Assembly (NCBI GenBank): GCA_944380935.1
Contig: CALWJF010000063.1
Location: 1-41,773, forward strand
Length of the DNA stretch: 41,773 bases
Direction of reading: 5' to 3'
Source: an uncultured Clostridia bacterium
Lineage (GTDB): Bacteria; Bacillota; Clostridia; Oscillospirales; QAMX01
A model generated the notes under the pieces. That model was not told the DNA's origin. It made no database searches and saw only the letters and a program-made list of their open reading frames with translations. The translations under genes and the position numbers were made by a program. Below are positions 16,297 to 24,911 of the stretch, one piece after another (within the stretch, counting starts at the first letter, position 1; every line of letters begins with the position of its first letter).

Positions 16297-16325
16297 GAAT
16301 AACTGCTGTATGCAATGCATAGGAT
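16297..16325 (+). promoter_or_regulatory. Candidate sigma-E promoter of spoIIIAA-AH
   Basis: GAATAAC at 16297-16303, a 14-base spacer and CATAGGAT at 16318-16325. The known Bacillus subtilis sigma-E consensus is KMATATT, 14 bases, CATACAHT; this matches 5 of 7 and 6 of 8 positions. It lies 26 bases before the spoIIIAA start. Mother-cell transcription of spoIIIA by sigma-E is established in B. subtilis. Confidence 0.6.
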
Positions 16326-16351
16326 GGGACATGCAAAGGAGGCGATCCGGA

Positions 16352-17245
16352 ATGGACGAGGAACTTAAACGTGCAGCGATGCTGCTTGTACCGGAATATT
16401 ATCGGGCGGTGATGGGACTTTGTATGCCGGTAGAGGATATCCGGCTTCGATTGGGACGTCCGGTTTCATGCTGCGTTGCAGGACGGGAGTATTTTTTGCG
16501 GCAGCTGCCTGTACTTTCGGAAAAAAACCTGCTTTGGACACTTGAACGTGCGACGTGCTCATCGATTTATGCCGTACAGGATAGCCTGCGGAAAGGATAT
16601 ATTAATGCATCATCCGGCATTCGTATCGGCGTTTGCGGGACAGGCGTGATTAAGGATGGAGAACTTGCCACCATTAAAGATATTTCATCGCTTTCTATCC
16701 GCGTCGCCCGGCAATGCCGGGGGATTGCCGGAGCTCTGCTGCCCTATAATGCAGAAGGGAAAGTGGAGAATACACTGGTGATTTCTCCGCCGGGTTACGG
16801 AAAGACAAGCCTTTTGCGCGATATGATCCGTCAGCTTTCCGACCGCGGCGCGCGCGTGGCAGTTGCCGATGAGCGTGGGGAAATTGCGGCGATGAACCGC
16901 GGCGTGCCGGGATTCGATATCGGGTTGCGCACGGATGTTCTGGAAGGCGTGGAGAAACAGGAGGCGGTTATGATGCTGATCCAAACCATGGCTCCGCAGA
17001 TTGTGGCGCTTGACGAAATCAGTGCGCCGCGCGATGTCCGGGCAGTAGAACTGGCAGCGAATAACGGTGCGGCAATTTTGGCGACAGTACATGGCCGCGA
17101 CTTGGAGGACCTCTGTAAACGTCCGGTGCTGCGCGAAATCTTGAAAAGCGGAATTTTCCAAAAGGCGCTGATTATTGGGATTAATGAGAAAGGCCGTTAT
17201 TATCAGCAGCGCAGCATATGCGGGGAGGGAAGCTGTGTTGCTTAA
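16352..17245 (+). CDS. spoIIIAA: Stage III sporulation protein AA (ATPase)
   Basis: Mother-cell ATPase related to secretion ATPases that powers or assembles the SpoIIIA-SpoIIQ feeding channel between mother cell and forespore. The 297-residue protein has a Walker A loop SPPGYGKTS at 145-153 and a hydrophobic Walker B strand QIVALDEI near 216-223. The N-terminal region includes IRLRLGRPV, common to the family. The start ATG at 16352 follows AGGAGG at 16337-16342; two upstream in-frame ATGs lie before or within the ribosome-binding site. It opens the eight-gene spoIIIA operon and overlaps spoIIIAB by 11 bases. Confidence 0.95.
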   Translation: MDEELKRAAMLLVPEYYRAVMGLCMPVEDIRLRLGRPVSCCVAGREYFLRQLPVLSEKNLLWTLERATCSSIYAVQDSLRKGYINASSGIRIGVCGTGVIKDGELATIKDISSLSIRVARQCRGIAGALLPYNAEGKVENTLVISPPGYGKTSLLRDMIRQLSDRGARVAVADERGEIAAMNRGVPGFDIGLRTDVLEGVEKQEAVMMLIQTMAPQIVALDEISAPRDVRAVELAANNGAAILATVHGRDLEDLCKRPVLREILKSGIFQKALIIGINEKGRYYQQRSICGEGSCVA

Positions 17246-17726
17246 ACTTTTTGGATCGGTATTGCTGGTTGCAGCAGGAATATTTGCCGGTACATCCTAT
17301 GCCGGATGGAAACGGCGTGCGATTGCACAGGTTGCGCAGTTGTGTACAGCGCTCCGTTTTATACGTGCCCGCATCGCGATGCTGCGGACGCCGCTTCCGG
17401 ACCTGATAGCGGCGCTTGCACGGGAGAAGGGTTTGTGCGCGCCTGTGTTTGAGGAGGTTTGTAAGCATCTGGAACAGGGTTTGGAAACAGCGGTACAGCA
17501 GGCCAGTGTGCGGATCGAGGATCTCCAGGCAAGGCAAATTTTCTATCGTTTGGGTGTTGTGTTGGGCCGTTACGAAGCGGATGAGGAATTGCGGCAGCTT
17601 GATGCTGCGGTTTCTGAATTGGAAACACGGATGGCTTGGCTTCATGAGGAATATCGGGGAAAAGCGCCGCTTGTGCGCCGTTTGACAGCGGCCGCCGGGA
17701 TTTGTCTGGCAATATTGCTCATATAA
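17235..17726 (+). CDS. spoIIIAB: Stage III sporulation protein AB
   Basis: Membrane component of the SpoIIIA channel, related to GspF-type platform proteins of type II secretion. The 163-residue protein has an N-terminal hydrophobic segment (about 3-20), a soluble helical core with ALRFIRARIAMLRTPLPDL, and a C-terminal hydrophobic segment (AAAGICLAILLI), the usual SpoIIIAB layout and length. I chose the GTG at 17235, which lies six bases after GGGGAGG and overlaps the end of spoIIIAA; a TTG one codon later would also serve. The ATG at 17175 is deep inside spoIIIAA and unlikely. Confidence 0.9.
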   Translation: MLLKLFGSVLLVAAGIFAGTSYAGWKRRAIAQVAQLCTALRFIRARIAMLRTPLPDLIAALAREKGLCAPVFEEVCKHLEQGLETAVQQASVRIEDLQARQIFYRLGVVLGRYEADEELRQLDAAVSELETRMAWLHEEYRGKAPLVRRLTAAAGICLAILLI

Positions 17727-17777
17727 TCAACAGGCGAAAGGCCTTAACAATGGCCACAGCAGATACGGAGGATTTCT

Positions 17778-17972
17778 ATGGACGTGGATTTAATTTTCAA
17801 AATTGCGGCAGTTGGGATTGTGGTTGCGGTACTCAATCAGGTATTGGTACGTTCCGGACGTGAGGAGCAGGCGATGTTGACAACGCTGGCGGGTGTGATT
17901 GTGGTGCTGATGGTATTAATCCAGCAGATCAGCTCTTTGTTTTCTGCAGTCAAGCAGACTTTTGGGTTTTAA
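17778..17972 (+). CDS. spoIIIAC: Stage III sporulation protein AC
   Basis: A 64-residue protein with two transmembrane helices (about 5-25 and 33-56) and the family segment VLVRSGREEQAMLTTLAG between and into the second helix. SpoIIIAC is a small membrane subunit of the forespore channel. Start ATG 17778 follows GGAGG. The 51 bases after spoIIIAB are the largest gap in the operon. spoIIIAD begins immediately after its stop. Confidence 0.95.
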   Translation: MDVDLIFKIAAVGIVVAVLNQVLVRSGREEQAMLTTLAGVIVVLMVLIQQISSLFSAVKQTFGF

Positions 17973-18359
17973 ATGGACGTCCTGTTCAAGATCCTGATTT
18001 TGGCAGCGCTGGCAGCGTTCGGCGCGCTCACACTGAAAAAGCAGGCGCCGGAGTTTGCATTCCTGTTGACGTTGGGGGCCGGGATTTGCATTTTGTCCAT
18101 GCTTGCATCGCAATTGCCGTCAATTCAAATGGTTTATACGTTTGCAGCACATTACATACCGGATACGGATGAAATTGTAGGTCCAATGTTTAAAGCGGCC
18201 GGGATTTGTATACTGACGAAGATTACAGCGGAAACCTGCCGGGACTGTGAGCAAAAAGCGCTTGCAGCAAAGGTGGAGCTTGCAGGGACAATTGCTTGTT
18301 TTGCAGTTGCAATGCCGCTGTTTTCTCAGGTGTTTGCACAGATTGAGAGTATGTTATGA
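17973..18359 (+). CDS. spoIIIAD: Stage III sporulation protein AD
   Basis: A 128-residue membrane protein with three or four hydrophobic helices, including one at the N-terminus and one at about 27-46, and the conserved GPMFKAAGICILTKITAETCRD segment near 69-90 that marks SpoIIIAD. It is a subunit of the SpoIIIA complex in the outer forespore membrane. The ATG directly abuts the spoIIIAC stop, and the end overlaps spoIIIAE by four bases (ATGA), indicating coupled translation. Confidence 0.95.
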   Translation: MDVLFKILILAALAAFGALTLKKQAPEFAFLLTLGAGICILSMLASQLPSIQMVYTFAAHYIPDTDEIVGPMFKAAGICILTKITAETCRDCEQKALAAKVELAGTIACFAVAMPLFSQVFAQIESML

Positions 18360-19459
18360 AAACTGTTTTTCGATTGATCCTTTCGGTTGTGATGTGCGGA
18401 TGGCTGACAGTGTGCTGTGCATACGCGCTGCCGGACACGGCGGACACGCTGTATGAAGCTCCTCTGACCGAACTTGAAGATGCGCTGCCAAAAGATGCGC
18501 AAGAAGCTGCGGGAGATTTCGAACTTGCTGCTTCCGGGGATTTTGCCGCAGCGCTTGGAGAAATTTGGGGCAATATTTTTAAGCCGGCAAAAACATACCT
18601 GGTCCAAACCCTTCGCAGTGCAATTGTTGTATTGGTGGTCTGCGCCATCTATGCCGGGGTTCATGTCTTTTGTGAGCGCAATGCCCGGGTTTTTGTTTTT
18701 TGTGGTACAGCGGCAATTGCAGCAGCTTGTCTTGGGAAGCTTTCCAGTGTGATGACGATTGGCCAGCAGGTATTGCAGGAACTGACGGTATTTAGTAAAA
18801 CTCTATTGCCGACTTTATGTGCTGCGGAAATCATGACAGGGTCGATCAGTGGGGCAGGTGTTGTATATACAGCAGTACTTTTTGTCTGTGATATTTTAAT
18901 TACGGTTATTTCCCAGGTCATGACGCCGCTTGTCTATGCATATTGCGCGCTGGTAACGGCGTACTGCGTATGCGGGAATGAAGGAATTTTAAAACTTTCA
19001 CGTCTTTTGAAAAGCGGCATCACTTGGTCACTAAAGCTTTTGCTTGGAATGTTTACAGGATATTTAGCGATTAGCGGCGTGTTGGCGGGGGCAACCAATG
19101 CAGTAGCTGTAAAGACACTGAAATTGGCATCCGGTGCGGTACCACTGATCGGCGGGGTGATTTCGGATGCGGCAGAGACGGTAGTCGCAGGAGCAGCAGC
19201 GGTCAAAGGTGTTGTCGGGATAGCGGGAATCGTGGGGATTTTCGCGATTGTCCTGCTTCCGTTTATTAAATTGGGGGTTTGTTATGTGCTGTACAAGATA
19301 GCAGCCGTTTTATCTGCAATGACCGGGGCGGGAGAACTGGCAACATATGCGGAAAATTTAAGTGATGGATTTGTTTTGATTTTGGCGATGTGTGCGGCTT
19401 GTACGTTGATGATTCTGGTCGGAGTATTTGCGGCAATTTTAGGGGCGGTGGGTATATGA
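18356..19459 (+). CDS. spoIIIAE: Stage III sporulation protein AE
   Basis: A 367-residue polytopic protein. Residues 1-24 look like a signal peptide (hydrophobic stretch ending CCAYALP), followed by an extracytoplasmic segment of about 60 residues and then six or more transmembrane helices from about residue 80. VLSAMTGAGELATYAENLSDG near 318-338 is the conserved C-terminal region. SpoIIIAE is the largest membrane subunit of the feeding-tube complex. It overlaps both neighbours by four bases (ATGA). Confidence 0.94.
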   Translation: MKTVFRLILSVVMCGWLTVCCAYALPDTADTLYEAPLTELEDALPKDAQEAAGDFELAASGDFAAALGEIWGNIFKPAKTYLVQTLRSAIVVLVVCAIYAGVHVFCERNARVFVFCGTAAIAAACLGKLSSVMTIGQQVLQELTVFSKTLLPTLCAAEIMTGSISGAGVVYTAVLFVCDILITVISQVMTPLVYAYCALVTAYCVCGNEGILKLSRLLKSGITWSLKLLLGMFTGYLAISGVLAGATNAVAVKTLKLASGAVPLIGGVISDAAETVVAGAAAVKGVVGIAGIVGIFAIVLLPFIKLGVCYVLYKIAAVLSAMTGAGELATYAENLSDGFVLILAMCAACTLMILVGVFAAILGAVGI

Positions 19460-19929
19460 GCGAAATCATCAGCACCTGGGTGCTCGGGATTTGTGCTGTA
19501 TCGCTGATTACTGCTGCAGCAAGCGCGGCGGTGGGAGAGGATCGACAGGCAGGGGTTCTTCGGTTGATCGGCGCAGCTGCGACGGTATGGATTCTTTTTG
19601 CACCCTTAAAAGCGGATGGTGTAAATTGGAGTCAGGAATTTGCTGCATTTCAAAACACGTTAATTGAGACGGAAGCATTGCATGAGATGACGCAACAGGC
19701 GCAGGAAATGGCAGCGCAGCGGATAGAAGCATATATCGAACAAGAAGCGGAGCAAAACGGAATAATTTGTACTGTTCAGGCTGCATGTAATTATACGGAA
19801 GGTGCATTTTATCTGGAATTTTGTCAGATTACTTATGAGACGCCGTTACAGGAGCAGGAGCGTATGGCATTTGAAACGAAAATTGCACAGGCGCTTGGCG
19901 TGGATAAAGAATCTATTGTGGGGAGATGA
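19456..19929 (+). CDS. spoIIIAF: Stage III sporulation protein AF
   Basis: A 157-residue protein with two N-terminal transmembrane helices (about 5-23 and 33-49) and a soluble domain with YIEQEAEQNGI near 93-103, matching SpoIIIAF, whose soluble part has a ring-building-motif-like fold in B. subtilis. The start at 19456 overlaps the spoIIIAE stop as ATGA and follows GGTGGG; the longer frame from 19390 would add 22 residues lying within spoIIIAE and is rejected. Confidence 0.9.
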   Translation: MSEIISTWVLGICAVSLITAAASAAVGEDRQAGVLRLIGAAATVWILFAPLKADGVNWSQEFAAFQNTLIETEALHEMTQQAQEMAAQRIEAYIEQEAEQNGIICTVQAACNYTEGAFYLEFCQITYETPLQEQERMAFETKIAQALGVDKESIVGR

Positions 19930-20471
19930 AATCAATGCCGGGCAAAAAGGCATATCCGGAGCTTGTGCGGAATATTTTAAACAGGTACAAATACGTACTT
20001 CTGGTTGCGGTGCTGGGAGTTGTATTGCTTGCGTGGCCTAGCGCAGATTCGGACCAGGTGCAGATACAAACACATCAGCAGGATGACTTGTTGGATACGG
20101 ATGTGGAGGGGGTTGAGGAAAAACTTGAAAGCCTGCTTTTCATGATGGAGGGCGTTGGAGAAGTCAAGGTAATGCTTACGCTGAATTCCAGCCCCGAATG
20201 GGTTTATGCAGATGAAAAAAAGCTGTCAAGCACGCAGGGCGATTTGGGAGTTGGAGGGGATACCAACTCAGAGAACCATTATGTTATCCTTGAAGACAGC
20301 AGCGGGAACGAACGGCTGGTACCTGTACGGCAGAAATATGCGCAGTATAAAGGCGCGTTGGTGGTGTGCCGCGGCGCGGATAATGCGTCGGTACGACTTG
20401 CGGTTGTAAATGCGGTAAAGTCGGTGACGGGACTGAGCACCGATTGCATTACAGTAGAAAAAATGGGTTAA
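19926..20471 (+). CDS. spoIIIAG: Stage III sporulation protein AG
   Basis: A 181-residue bitopic protein with one transmembrane helix at about 19-36 (YVLLVAVLGVVLLAWPS) and an intermembrane-space domain. In B. subtilis SpoIIIAG forms a large ring resembling secretin-associated rings. LESLLFMMEGVGEVKVMLTL near 61-80 begins the ring-building domain. The start overlaps spoIIIAF as ATGA; an ATG three codons later is an alternative. Confidence 0.93.
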   Translation: MKSMPGKKAYPELVRNILNRYKYVLLVAVLGVVLLAWPSADSDQVQIQTHQQDDLLDTDVEGVEEKLESLLFMMEGVGEVKVMLTLNSSPEWVYADEKKLSSTQGDLGVGGDTNSENHYVILEDSSGNERLVPVRQKYAQYKGALVVCRGADNASVRLAVVNAVKSVTGLSTDCITVEKMG

Positions 20472-20484
20472 ATGGGAGGAAATT

Positions 20485-21111
20485 ATGAATTTAAAATTCA
20501 AAAAAAACGGAGCGCTGATTTCGGTTATTGTGCTGCTTTTGTGTGTGGCGGTATATCTCAACTGGAGTTATGAACGTAGCAATACAACCAAAGAAGTATC
20601 GTCGGAAAATCTTATCACGGAAGGTACAGACGTAGAAGAAGGTGCAATAACAACGCTGGCATCCGATGAAGAAAGGTTTGAAAAGAACAATTGGGAAATA
20701 GAAATGGCCAGTACGCAGGAAGAAACCATGACGGAGGATGAGCGTTTGACGCGCCTGTGTGCAGATATGGATGAAATGCGCTTATCTTTAGAAACCTCGC
20801 GATCCAGCGAATTGTCGCTTTTGCGCGAAACAGTAGAAAATACAGAAAGTAGTGCAGAGGCACGCGCTTCGGCAGAGGAACAAATTGCTGCCATTGCGGC
20901 CAATTCTGTCATTGAAGCAAAAATTGAAAGTCTGGTTGTTGCCAAAGGGTTCGTTGACTGTATTGCACTGGTAAGCGCAGATGGAATCAGCGTGGTGATC
21001 GTACCGGAGAAAGAAGGACTACAGGCTTCTGATGTGGCAAAAATTTCTGATATTATAATGAGTGAGACCGACTTTGATACGACGCAGATTCGAGTCATCG
21101 AATCGCAGTAA
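20485..21111 (+). CDS. spoIIIAH: Stage III sporulation protein AH
   Basis: A 208-residue bitopic protein with a transmembrane helix at about 9-26 and a C-terminal YscJ/FliF-like ring-building domain (VAKGFVDCIALVSADGISVVIV near 152-173). SpoIIIAH interacts with forespore SpoIIQ across the intermembrane space to form the channel and anchor the engulfing membrane. The middle is a charged coiled coil (about 85-140). The ATG at 20485 follows GGGAGGAAA. It is the last gene of the operon; a 17-bp terminator stem follows. Confidence 0.94.
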   Translation: MNLKFKKNGALISVIVLLLCVAVYLNWSYERSNTTKEVSSENLITEGTDVEEGAITTLASDEERFEKNNWEIEMASTQEETMTEDERLTRLCADMDEMRLSLETSRSSELSLLRETVENTESSAEARASAEEQIAAIAANSVIEAKIESLVVAKGFVDCIALVSADGISVVIVPEKEGLQASDVAKISDIIMSETDFDTTQIRVIESQ

Positions 21112-21137
21112 GAACACAGACGAAGATCAAGATTGCA

Positions 21138-21174
21138 AAAAACGTGCGGCAGTTTGTAACTGCCGCACGTTTTT
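21138..21174 (+). terminator. Terminator of the spoIIIA operon
   Basis: A perfect 17-bp stem with three-base loop: AAAAACGTGCGGCAGTT, TGT, AACTGCCGCACGTTTTT, the T run forming part of the stem. It is symmetrical enough to work in both directions. Confidence 0.95.
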
Positions 21175-21238
21175 TATAAAATCCTGCAATGTGTTGAGCC
21201 GGATTCGTAGTAAAAAGAAAGTAAGAATGAAAAAAGTG

Positions 21239-21267
21239 TTCACAAGCAGATTGTTTTGTGGTATTAT
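21239..21267 (+). promoter_or_regulatory. Promoter for cdaA
   Basis: TTCACA at 21239-21244, a 17-base spacer and TATTAT at 21262-21267 (an overlapping TATAAT at 21265-21270 would leave a 20-base spacer). It lies 57 bases before the cdaA start and after the spoIIIA terminator. Confidence 0.6.
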
Positions 21268-21323
21268 AATATTGTGATATATTGGGATAGCTGGATTTAT
21301 TGAGGATAAGAAGAGGTAGACAG

Positions 21324-22178
21324 ATGGATCAGGTTTTTTCTACGATTGCACATTATATAAAGACTGCATCCTTGTTGGATGTAGTAGATATACTGGTGGT
21401 CGCTTTTCTGATTTACCACCTTTTGCGATTCATTCATAATACAAATGTCAGCAATATTGTCAAGGGCGTATTGATGCTGATGGTATTTTTCTATATTTCA
21501 GAATTTATGAATTTGAATGTAATCAACTATGTGCTGAAAAATACAATGCAAATTGGTTTGATTGCATTGATCATTGTGTTTCAGCCCGAACTGCGTAAAG
21601 CATTGGAAAATTTGGGCTCAAATAAATTGTCAACGTTCTTAAAACGGGAAGAGGATGAAAGCGAACTGAAAAAAATGATTCGCGAGGTTGTGGAAGCGGC
21701 CAGTTCCATGTCCTGGTCGCATACCGGCGCGCTGATCGTTTTTGAAAGGAAAACGCTTTTGAGTGATATTGTTACGGCTGCGACAGAATTGGATGCATTG
21801 GCAACCAGCGAGTTAATCAAAAACATCTTTTTTGTTAAAGCGCCGCTGCATGACGGGGCGATGATTATCCGTGGCGAACGGATTTTGGCGGCGGGCTGCG
21901 TTTTGCCGCTATCGGAAAATGAGACGCTGCCAAAAGAATTGGGGACGCGTCATAGGGCAGGAATCGGGATAACGGAAGTAACCGATGCCATATCTTTGAT
22001 TGTTTCCGAGGAAACCGGCTCGATTTCCATCGCAATGGGGGGCGAGATCAAGCGTAATATGGCTCCTTCAACTGTAGAAAATCTGTTGACGCATGAACTG
22101 ATCGTCCGGCCGGCAGAACAGGATGTAAAAGATAAAACCCGTAAATGGTTTGGCGCATGGAGGGCAAAAGAAAAATGA
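21324..22178 (+). CDS. cdaA: Diadenylate cyclase CdaA
   Basis: Membrane-bound enzyme that joins two ATP into the second messenger c-di-AMP, which controls potassium and osmolyte uptake and is usually essential in Bacillota. The 284-residue protein has three N-terminal transmembrane helices (about 18-36, 46-60, 74-88) and a DisA_N cyclase domain with DGA at 177-179 and RHR at 209-211, both needed for nucleotide binding and catalysis. The ATG at 21324 follows AAGAGGT; an upstream TTG at 21300 is open but less likely. It overlaps cdaR by four bases, the conserved partner arrangement. Confidence 0.96.
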   Translation: MDQVFSTIAHYIKTASLLDVVDILVVAFLIYHLLRFIHNTNVSNIVKGVLMLMVFFYISEFMNLNVINYVLKNTMQIGLIALIIVFQPELRKALENLGSNKLSTFLKREEDESELKKMIREVVEAASSMSWSHTGALIVFERKTLLSDIVTAATELDALATSELIKNIFFVKAPLHDGAMIIRGERILAAGCVLPLSENETLPKELGTRHRAGIGITEVTDAISLIVSEETGSISIAMGGEIKRNMAPSTVENLLTHELIVRPAEQDVKDKTRKWFGAWRAKEK

Positions 22179-23398
22179 TGGAGTGGTTTAAGGCGCATCA
22201 TATCTGGACAAAACTTTTGGCATTGGCGCTGGCGATCGCATTATGGGCAGTTGTCATCAGTTCGGAGAACCCGGAACGTACAATGGATGTCGACGACGCT
22301 GTAGTTCAGCTCATTGGGGAAAGCACAATCCGTGCCAATTATGGTTTGGTTGTAACCAATGTATCCCATCCGGAAGTTTCTATCGGGCTGCGTGGGACAT
22401 TTTCCCGTCTTGGGGAGATAGAAAGCAGCGATGTTATTGTCCGTGCGGATGTCTCCAGCTTTACTGTGCCGGGAACATTTTATTTAAATTATGATGTTTC
22501 CGTACCCAACGGCGTAACGGTAAATAACAAAACGCCGGAGCGTATACAAATCACGTTGGATAAAATCGTAGAGAAAGAGCTGGAAGTGCGTGTGGAGTAT
22601 GAAGGTACGTTGGAAGAAGGACTGGAGATCGTAGAAGCTGTGGCCAATCCGACTAAAATTACGGTATACGGTGTGTCAAGCGTTATGGAGAACGCGGAGT
22701 ATGCAGTTGTAAAGCTTAATGCGCGGGATCTTACAGAGAATTTTTCTGGAGACATGAATTATTATATTGCTGATGCCGAAGGGAATCGTCTCGACTCAGA
22801 GTACACCAGTTCTTTAACGGAAACGGTATATGTAGAAATCCCGGTCTACATGACAAAAACGATACCATTAACGGTAGAGAAGAAAGGAAACGATCTCATT
22901 ACGCAAGAAGATATTCTTGTTGAGATGGAACCGGAAACCATTAGTATTTATGGAGAGGCGTCAATAATTCGAGAAATTGAATCACTCAATGTTGGAACGG
23001 TTGACGTGAAAGATTTTGTCGTCACTACGACGCAGACTTTCCCGATTTCTCTGCCGGAAGGCGTGTCCTTCTCGGGGAATACGATCCCATCTGTTGATGC
23101 AATTGTTAAACTGGATGGCATTTTATCTACTCAGATCAGTGTAACGGAGTTTGAACTGAAAAATGCTCCGGATGATCTGGACGTTGTGGTGGAAACCATT
23201 AATGTGATTATTACAGTGCGCGGCACCGAAGATTCGTTGAAAGATCTCAGTGCAGAGGATTTCAAGATAAGCGCAGATTTGTCCAGCCGGCCGGTGACTA
23301 CAGGGCGTCAGCTGGTAACCTTGACAGTTGAATGTTTAAAAGAGAATGTTGAGGTATGGGGCAGTTACAGCGTTGTAATTAACGTAACGCAGAAATAA
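22175..23398 (+). CDS. cdaR: CdaA regulatory protein CdaR (YbbR-domain)
   Basis: Bitopic protein that binds CdaA and modulates c-di-AMP synthesis. The 407-residue sequence has an N-terminal transmembrane helix at about 12-29 followed by four YbbR-like beta domains (starting near residues 45, 130, 215 and 305). The start was set at the ATG at 22175, which overlaps the cdaA stop and lies ten bases after GGAGGG; an ATG at 22157 is also in frame. The next gene starts directly after its stop codon. glmM, often the third gene of this cluster, is absent here. Confidence 0.93.
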   Translation: MMEWFKAHHIWTKLLALALAIALWAVVISSENPERTMDVDDAVVQLIGESTIRANYGLVVTNVSHPEVSIGLRGTFSRLGEIESSDVIVRADVSSFTVPGTFYLNYDVSVPNGVTVNNKTPERIQITLDKIVEKELEVRVEYEGTLEEGLEIVEAVANPTKITVYGVSSVMENAEYAVVKLNARDLTENFSGDMNYYIADAEGNRLDSEYTSSLTETVYVEIPVYMTKTIPLTVEKKGNDLITQEDILVEMEPETISIYGEASIIREIESLNVGTVDVKDFVVTTTQTFPISLPEGVSFSGNTIPSVDAIVKLDGILSTQISVTEFELKNAPDDLDVVVETINVIITVRGTEDSLKDLSAEDFKISADLSSRPVTTGRQLVTLTVECLKENVEVWGSYSVVINVTQK

Positions 23399-24280
23399 AT
23401 GTACGGGTATGTTCGTCCTTACAAGGGAGAGTTAAAGGTACGGGAATATGAGCAGTACCGTGCGATGTATTGCGGGATGTGCCATGCGCTTGAGCGTCGC
23501 TGCGGTTTTGGCGCCAGGATGCTTCTGAGTTATGATATGTGTTTCCTGGCCATGATCTTTTCCGGAGTCTTAGGGTGTCCGATGGAGGTTTGCCGGCGCC
23601 GTTGTCCGGTATCCTTTTGGAGGCGCAGCGCATGTACCGCTTTAAACAAAGCAATGGAATTGGCGGCTGACAGTACGGTAATTCTGGCTTATGCAAAAGC
23701 ATGTGACGGGATTTTAGATGAAAAAGGTTTAAAAAAGCTGGCGTATCGTGTTTATCGAGCGTTGCTTTGCCGAAAATATCGGAAAAGCGCTATGCGTCTT
23801 CCTGCTTTTGCGTCGGCGTGCGAGGAAAACTTAAATAAACTTGCGCAGCATGAGAAGGATGAAACGCCGTCTTTAGACAAACCCGCATCCTGTTTTGCGG
23901 ACATGCTGGCGGCGTTGTCTGAATATGTACCGGCAGGCCAGCGCCGGCAGGCGAGACAATTGTTTTATCATATTGGCCGTTGGGTGTATCTTGCGGATGC
24001 GTGGGATGATGTGGAAGCGGATATGGCCAACGGGAATTATAATTGTATTGCGCAGCGGTTTGAGCTGCGTTCGCCCGGCGAAAAAGAATCAGTTGCCGGG
24101 GAAATAGAAAAGACGCTTGCGTTTTCCGCCCAGGTTGCCGCAGCGTCAGCGGAATTGATGGAGCTGAATTCATGGGCTCCGATTATCCGCAATGTGCTGT
24201 ATCAGGGCTTGCCCGCCATGGCATGCGCGATTCGGCAGGGACAGACAAAACAAAGGAGTTCAAAACATGGATCCCTATAA
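23399..24280 (+). CDS. DUF5685 family protein
   Basis: A 293-residue protein recognised as DUF5685, a clostridial family without known function. It opens [21 protein letters not shown] and continues with a Cys-rich part (Cys25, 28, 35, 48, 60, 65, 69, 79). The rest is mostly helical. Two acidic motifs stand out: CDGILDE at about 102-108 and [16 protein letters not shown] at 200-215. Their order and spacing recall the two Asp-rich motifs of trans-isoprenoid (squalene/phytoene) synthases; this likeness is my inference. It starts directly after cdaR and overlaps the J-protein gene by 14 bases, so the genes are translationally linked. Confidence 0.75.
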   Translation: MYGYVRPYKGELKVREYEQYRAMYCGMCHALERRCGFGARMLLSYDMCFLAMIFSGVLGCPMEVCRRRCPVSFWRRSACTALNKAMELAADSTVILAYAKACDGILDEKGLKKLAYRVYRALLCRKYRKSAMRLPAFASACEENLNKLAQHEKDETPSLDKPASCFADMLAALSEYVPAGQRRQARQLFYHIGRWVYLADAWDDVEADMANGNYNCIAQRFELRSPGEKESVAGEIEKTLAFSAQVAAASAELMELNSWAPIIRNVLYQGLPAMACAIRQGQTKQRSSKHGSL

Positions 24281-24911
24281 GGTGCTGGGCGTTTCGAGAA
24301 ACGCCAGTGATGAGGAAATCAAAAAAGCGTATCGTGATTTAGCACGCAAATACCATCCGGATAATTATGTTAATAATCCGCTTTCGGATCTGGCACAGGA
24401 GAAGATGAAAGAGATCAACGAGGCCTATGATCAAATCCAGCGGGAACGTTCCGGTGCAGGTTCATCGCAAAGCTATGGATCTGCACACAGCAGCGGTTCG
24501 TCGGGCGGCTATAATGCCTATCAGCAGGATTATGCGGGGTATCAAAGTTCTACAAGTCCGGAATTTGTCACAATACGTCAGTATATTATGAATAACGACC
24601 TTAATGCAGCGGAACAGGCTTTGGCTCGTTCACAGAATCGGAATGCGGAATGGAATTTTCTGATGGGAAGTGTTTGCGTACGTCGAGGCTGGTATGATGA
24701 GGCGCGCCGTTATTTAAACACTGCCTGCCGAATGGATCCGGCGAATCGGGAATATCGGATGGCGCTGCAGAATTTGAATATGTCGAATACCTATTATAAT
24801 GCGCAGCGGCCAATGGGGACGCAGGATGATTTTTGCAGCTGCTGTGCCAAACTCTGGATCGCGGACACCTGCTGCGAATGTATGGGTGGTGACCTTTGCC
24901 GGTGCATATAA
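24267..24911 (+). CDS. J-domain protein with Cys-rich C-terminal tail
   Basis: A 214-residue DnaJ-type co-chaperone. Residues 1-65 form a J domain with HPD at 30-32, which would stimulate DnaK ATPase. A Ser/Gly/Tyr linker follows, then two helical TPR-like repeats (about 103-165; [20 protein letters not shown] and [18 protein letters not shown]). The last 28 residues hold eight cysteines in CSCC, CCEC and CRC clusters, including CCECMGGDL, suggesting metal binding, an Fe-S site or lipid anchoring. It lacks the G/F and zinc domains of true DnaJ. Start 24267 has AAGGAG upstream. It overlaps the genes on both sides. Confidence 0.85.
   Translation: MDPYKVLGVSRNASDEEIKKAYRDLARKYHPDNYVNNPLSDLAQEKMKEINEAYDQIQRERSGAGSSQSYGSAHSSGSSGGYNAYQQDYAGYQSSTSPEFVTIRQYIMNNDLNAAEQALARSQNRNAEWNFLMGSVCVRRGWYDEARRYLNTACRMDPANREYRMALQNLNMSNTYYNAQRPMGTQDDFCSCCAKLWIADTCCECMGGDLCRCI

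Noticed and set aside
21239-22178. cdaA as the DNA-integrity protein DisA
   Set aside because: The cyclase domain is shared, but this protein has three N-terminal membrane helices, no C-terminal helix-hairpin-helix domain, and overlaps cdaR, all of which fit CdaA.
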